Under the pieces are notes generated by a model that was given only the letters and a program-made list of their open reading frames with translations, made no database searches and was not told where the DNA came from. Below are positions 58,837-60,391 of a stretch of 60,391 nt of DNA, piece by piece (within the stretch, counting starts at the first letter, position 1; each line of letters starts with the position of its first letter). This stretch comes from a bacterium. GTDB taxonomy: Bacteria > Vulcanimicrobiota > Xenobia > Xenobiales > JADMJV01. Position numbers and translations under genes: made by a program. The stretch is from the NCBI GenBank assembly GCA_018780265.1, contig JADMJV010000017.1, positions 82,302-142,692 of the forward strand. Direction: 5' to 3'.

Positions 58837-60177
58837 TCAAGTCAGGCTGGGCTGAACCAAAGTGGGCAGCAGTGAACTGGCCCCCAAGGGTCTGCCCAAC
58901 TTCTGGTCCAGGGCACGGCGCGAGGTGTAGTTTCCCAGCAGACTGACGAAGCGATGACTCAGGCTGGTGCATCCAAGTGGCGGCACAATCACGCGCCGCA
59001 GGATGTTGGAATAGCGATAAAACTGGCTGCGAGCCCAGCGGCAGCCATCGGTAAGTTGCTGAGCCGTCATGTGGCGCGGGCGGTAGACCGCGTCTCCATA
59101 GCCATAGGCCGGATCCAGCCACCAGCGCGGATAAATCAGCCGGTTCTCCCTCTCCATGCGGGCATAGAGTTCGGTGGCCGGGGTGGGCGTCAGGGCGCTA
59201 AAATTGACCAAAAAGAGTTGCGACTCCAGGGCAAACTCCAGGGTGCGGGCAAAGACATCGGGGGTATCCTGGTCGTAGCCAAAAATGAACGAGCCGTAGA
59301 CCAGAATGCCGTGGTCGTGAAATCGCTGGATGGCCTCTCCGTAGGGGTGTTTGTTGTTCCACTTTTTGCGCATCTGGGTCAAATTGGTTGCGTCCAGTGA
59401 CTCAAATCCGATCAGCACCGCCACGCAACCGCTGTCGGCCATGGCCTGGAGCAAGGTGGGATTGGAGGCCACATCCAGACTGATCTGACAACCCCAGCGG
59501 ATACCCCGGCCACGCAAAGCCTCGAGCAGAGCCAGCGTCTCGGCAGGACCCACAAACAAGTTGTCGTCGACCACAAAAACCCAGCGTGTGCGCAGACGGG
59601 CCACCTCCGCCACGACCTCGACCACCGGCCGACATGTCAGGGAGCGCCCGTAAAAAGCGTGAATCGAACAGAAATCGCAAGCAAAGCGGCAGCCCCGGCT
59701 AAACTGCAACGGGCTGACGTGGCCATAGCCTTTGCCCGAAAACACCGTGCGGTCATAGTGCAGGCCTTGCATGCTAACGGCCGCCGACTGACGGTAGATC
59801 GTTTGCATTCGCCCCTGGCTGGCGTCCACCAAGAGCTGAGGCCAGACTTCTTCGGCATCGCCACACACCACCGCATCCACGTATTGAAGGGCTTCCTGGG
59901 GCAAAAAGGTGGGATGGTATCCCCCCGCCACTACCTTGAGGCCCTGCGCTCGAAACTGTTGGGCTAACTGATAACCGCGCCGGGCCGTGTAAGTCTCCAG
60001 GGTGAGGGCCACCAGATCGCAATCGAGTTGAGCCGGGATAGCCTCCAACCGCTCATCCCACAACTCACACTGCACGTCCGGTGGAGTGACGCCCTTGAGG
60101 ACAGCAAAGGCCAGCGGCTCCATGGCGTCGTGGGAGCGCCAGTCTCCCAGATTGGGGCGCACAAAGGAAACCTTCAC
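58837..60177 (-). CDS. Third B12-binding-domain radical SAM protein
   Basis: A 446-aa paralogue of the two genes at 53.5-56.2 kb, on the opposite strand. B12-binding-type domain (CDLVALTLETYTARRGYQLAQ, AGGYHPTFLPQEA), cluster motif C163xxxC167xxC170 (SRGCRFACDFC), then VFVVDDNLFVGPAETLALLEAL, LIGFESLDATNLTQMRKKWNN and SALTPTPATELYARMERENRLIYP. I choose GTG at 60177, which gives KVSFVRPN at the start as in the paralogues; an ATG at 60228 is the alternative. The shared ETYTARR motif suggests it is closest to the second copy. 60178-60391 holds nothing I can support. Confidence 0.87.
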   Translation of the reverse strand: MKVSFVRPNLGDWRSHDAMEPLAFAVLKGVTPPDVQCELWDERLEAIPAQLDCDLVALTLETYTARRGYQLAQQFRAQGLKVVAGGYHPTFLPQEALQYVDAVVCGDAEEVWPQLLVDASQGRMQTIYRQSAAVSMQGLHYDRTVFSGKGYGHVSPLQFSRGCRFACDFCSIHAFYGRSLTCRPVVEVVAEVARLRTRWVFVVDDNLFVGPAETLALLEALRGRGIRWGCQISLDVASNPTLLQAMADSGCVAVLIGFESLDATNLTQMRKKWNNKHPYGEAIQRFHDHGILVYGSFIFGYDQDTPDVFARTLEFALESQLFLVNFSALTPTPATELYARMERENRLIYPRWWLDPAYGYGDAVYRPRHMTAQQLTDGCRWARSQFYRYSNILRRVIVPPLGCTSLSHRFVSLLGNYTSRRALDQKLGRPLGASSLLPTLVQPSLT

Positions 60178-60391
60178 GCGCCGGCCTTCGGCGCCAAGCC
60201 CAGACCTCCTGATGGTCCTTGGTTTCATCTCGGTGCATTTGGCTCACTTCTCGATGCCTCTCCCTGGTTGTTTGGGCGAACTTCCCACCGTCAGTCGCAC
60301 TGGAGTAAAAACGCTCCGTGCGGGTTGGCATGCGAAAGTAAGGGCCCGTCGCCAAATAACTCAGGCACATTATGGATCAAACCCTGGTAAA

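Overview
The window is about 60.4 kb of moderately GC-rich bacterial chromosome, densely coded on both strands. Most spacers are short, and GTG or TTG starts with 1-14 bp gene overlaps are frequent. I see no rRNA, tRNA, CRISPR array or intact insertion sequence. The gene set suggests a bacterium with a diderm-type or otherwise complex envelope: two PilT-family retraction ATPases, an AMIN-domain cell wall amidase, undecaprenyl-diphosphate phosphatase, an O-antigen-ligase-like protein and an MFS-PlsC lysophospholipid protein. An LLM-type oxidoreductase hints at coenzyme F420. Many large proteins match no family I recognise, so a deep-branching or candidate lineage is plausible, but the taxon cannot be fixed from sequence alone.

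Layout. 0-2.7 kb is a decayed, mobile-element-like edge: three 62-bp tandem repeats, a transposase remnant, a vapBC module, a universal stress protein and a broken trypsin-like protease. 2.7-13.6 kb is a long + strand run: a NatAB-type ABC exporter whose last permease is fused to a CPBP membrane protease, two tandem PilT-like ATPases, an amidase, UppP and a double-GNAT protein. 13.7-19.2 kb holds small proteins, two Uma2 nucleases, a DUF493 protein and an MFS-acyltransferase fusion. 19.3-21.2 kb holds two secreted proteins and pilin-like remnants, one interrupted by a single in-frame amber codon.

21.2-41 kb is mostly - strand and mostly unfamiliar. It carries an O-antigen-ligase/TPR protein, a FecR-domain protein, a 1966-residue repeat protein with a lethal-factor-like domain, a HEAT protein, a TPR protein, two glycine-zipper proteins, and a protein carrying a DUF1521 (metal-inducible autocleavage) domain with its GD-PH cleavage motif. 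Several lack Sec signals and have polar Ser/Thr/Asn/Pro-rich N-termini. I read this region as a candidate locus for exported, effector-like or surface-remodelling proteins. That is inference.

41-53.4 kb holds conserved metabolism and housekeeping: a methyltransferase, EttA, and a Nramp Mn(II) transporter with two operator-like dyads 20 bp apart. A seven-gene - strand operon follows for branched acyl-CoA catabolism: VOC dioxygenase, LLM oxidoreductase, beta-keto acid cleavage enzyme, carboxyltransferase, acyl-CoA dehydrogenase, biotin carboxylase and esterase. A perfect TTTAACGTTAAA palindrome sits at its head. 53.4-60.4 kb holds three B12-binding-type radical SAM paralogues, a bacterial CULT (cereblon-type) domain protein, an M4 peptidase with no signal peptide, and a hairpin element that shares its core with the 62-bp repeats at the left edge.
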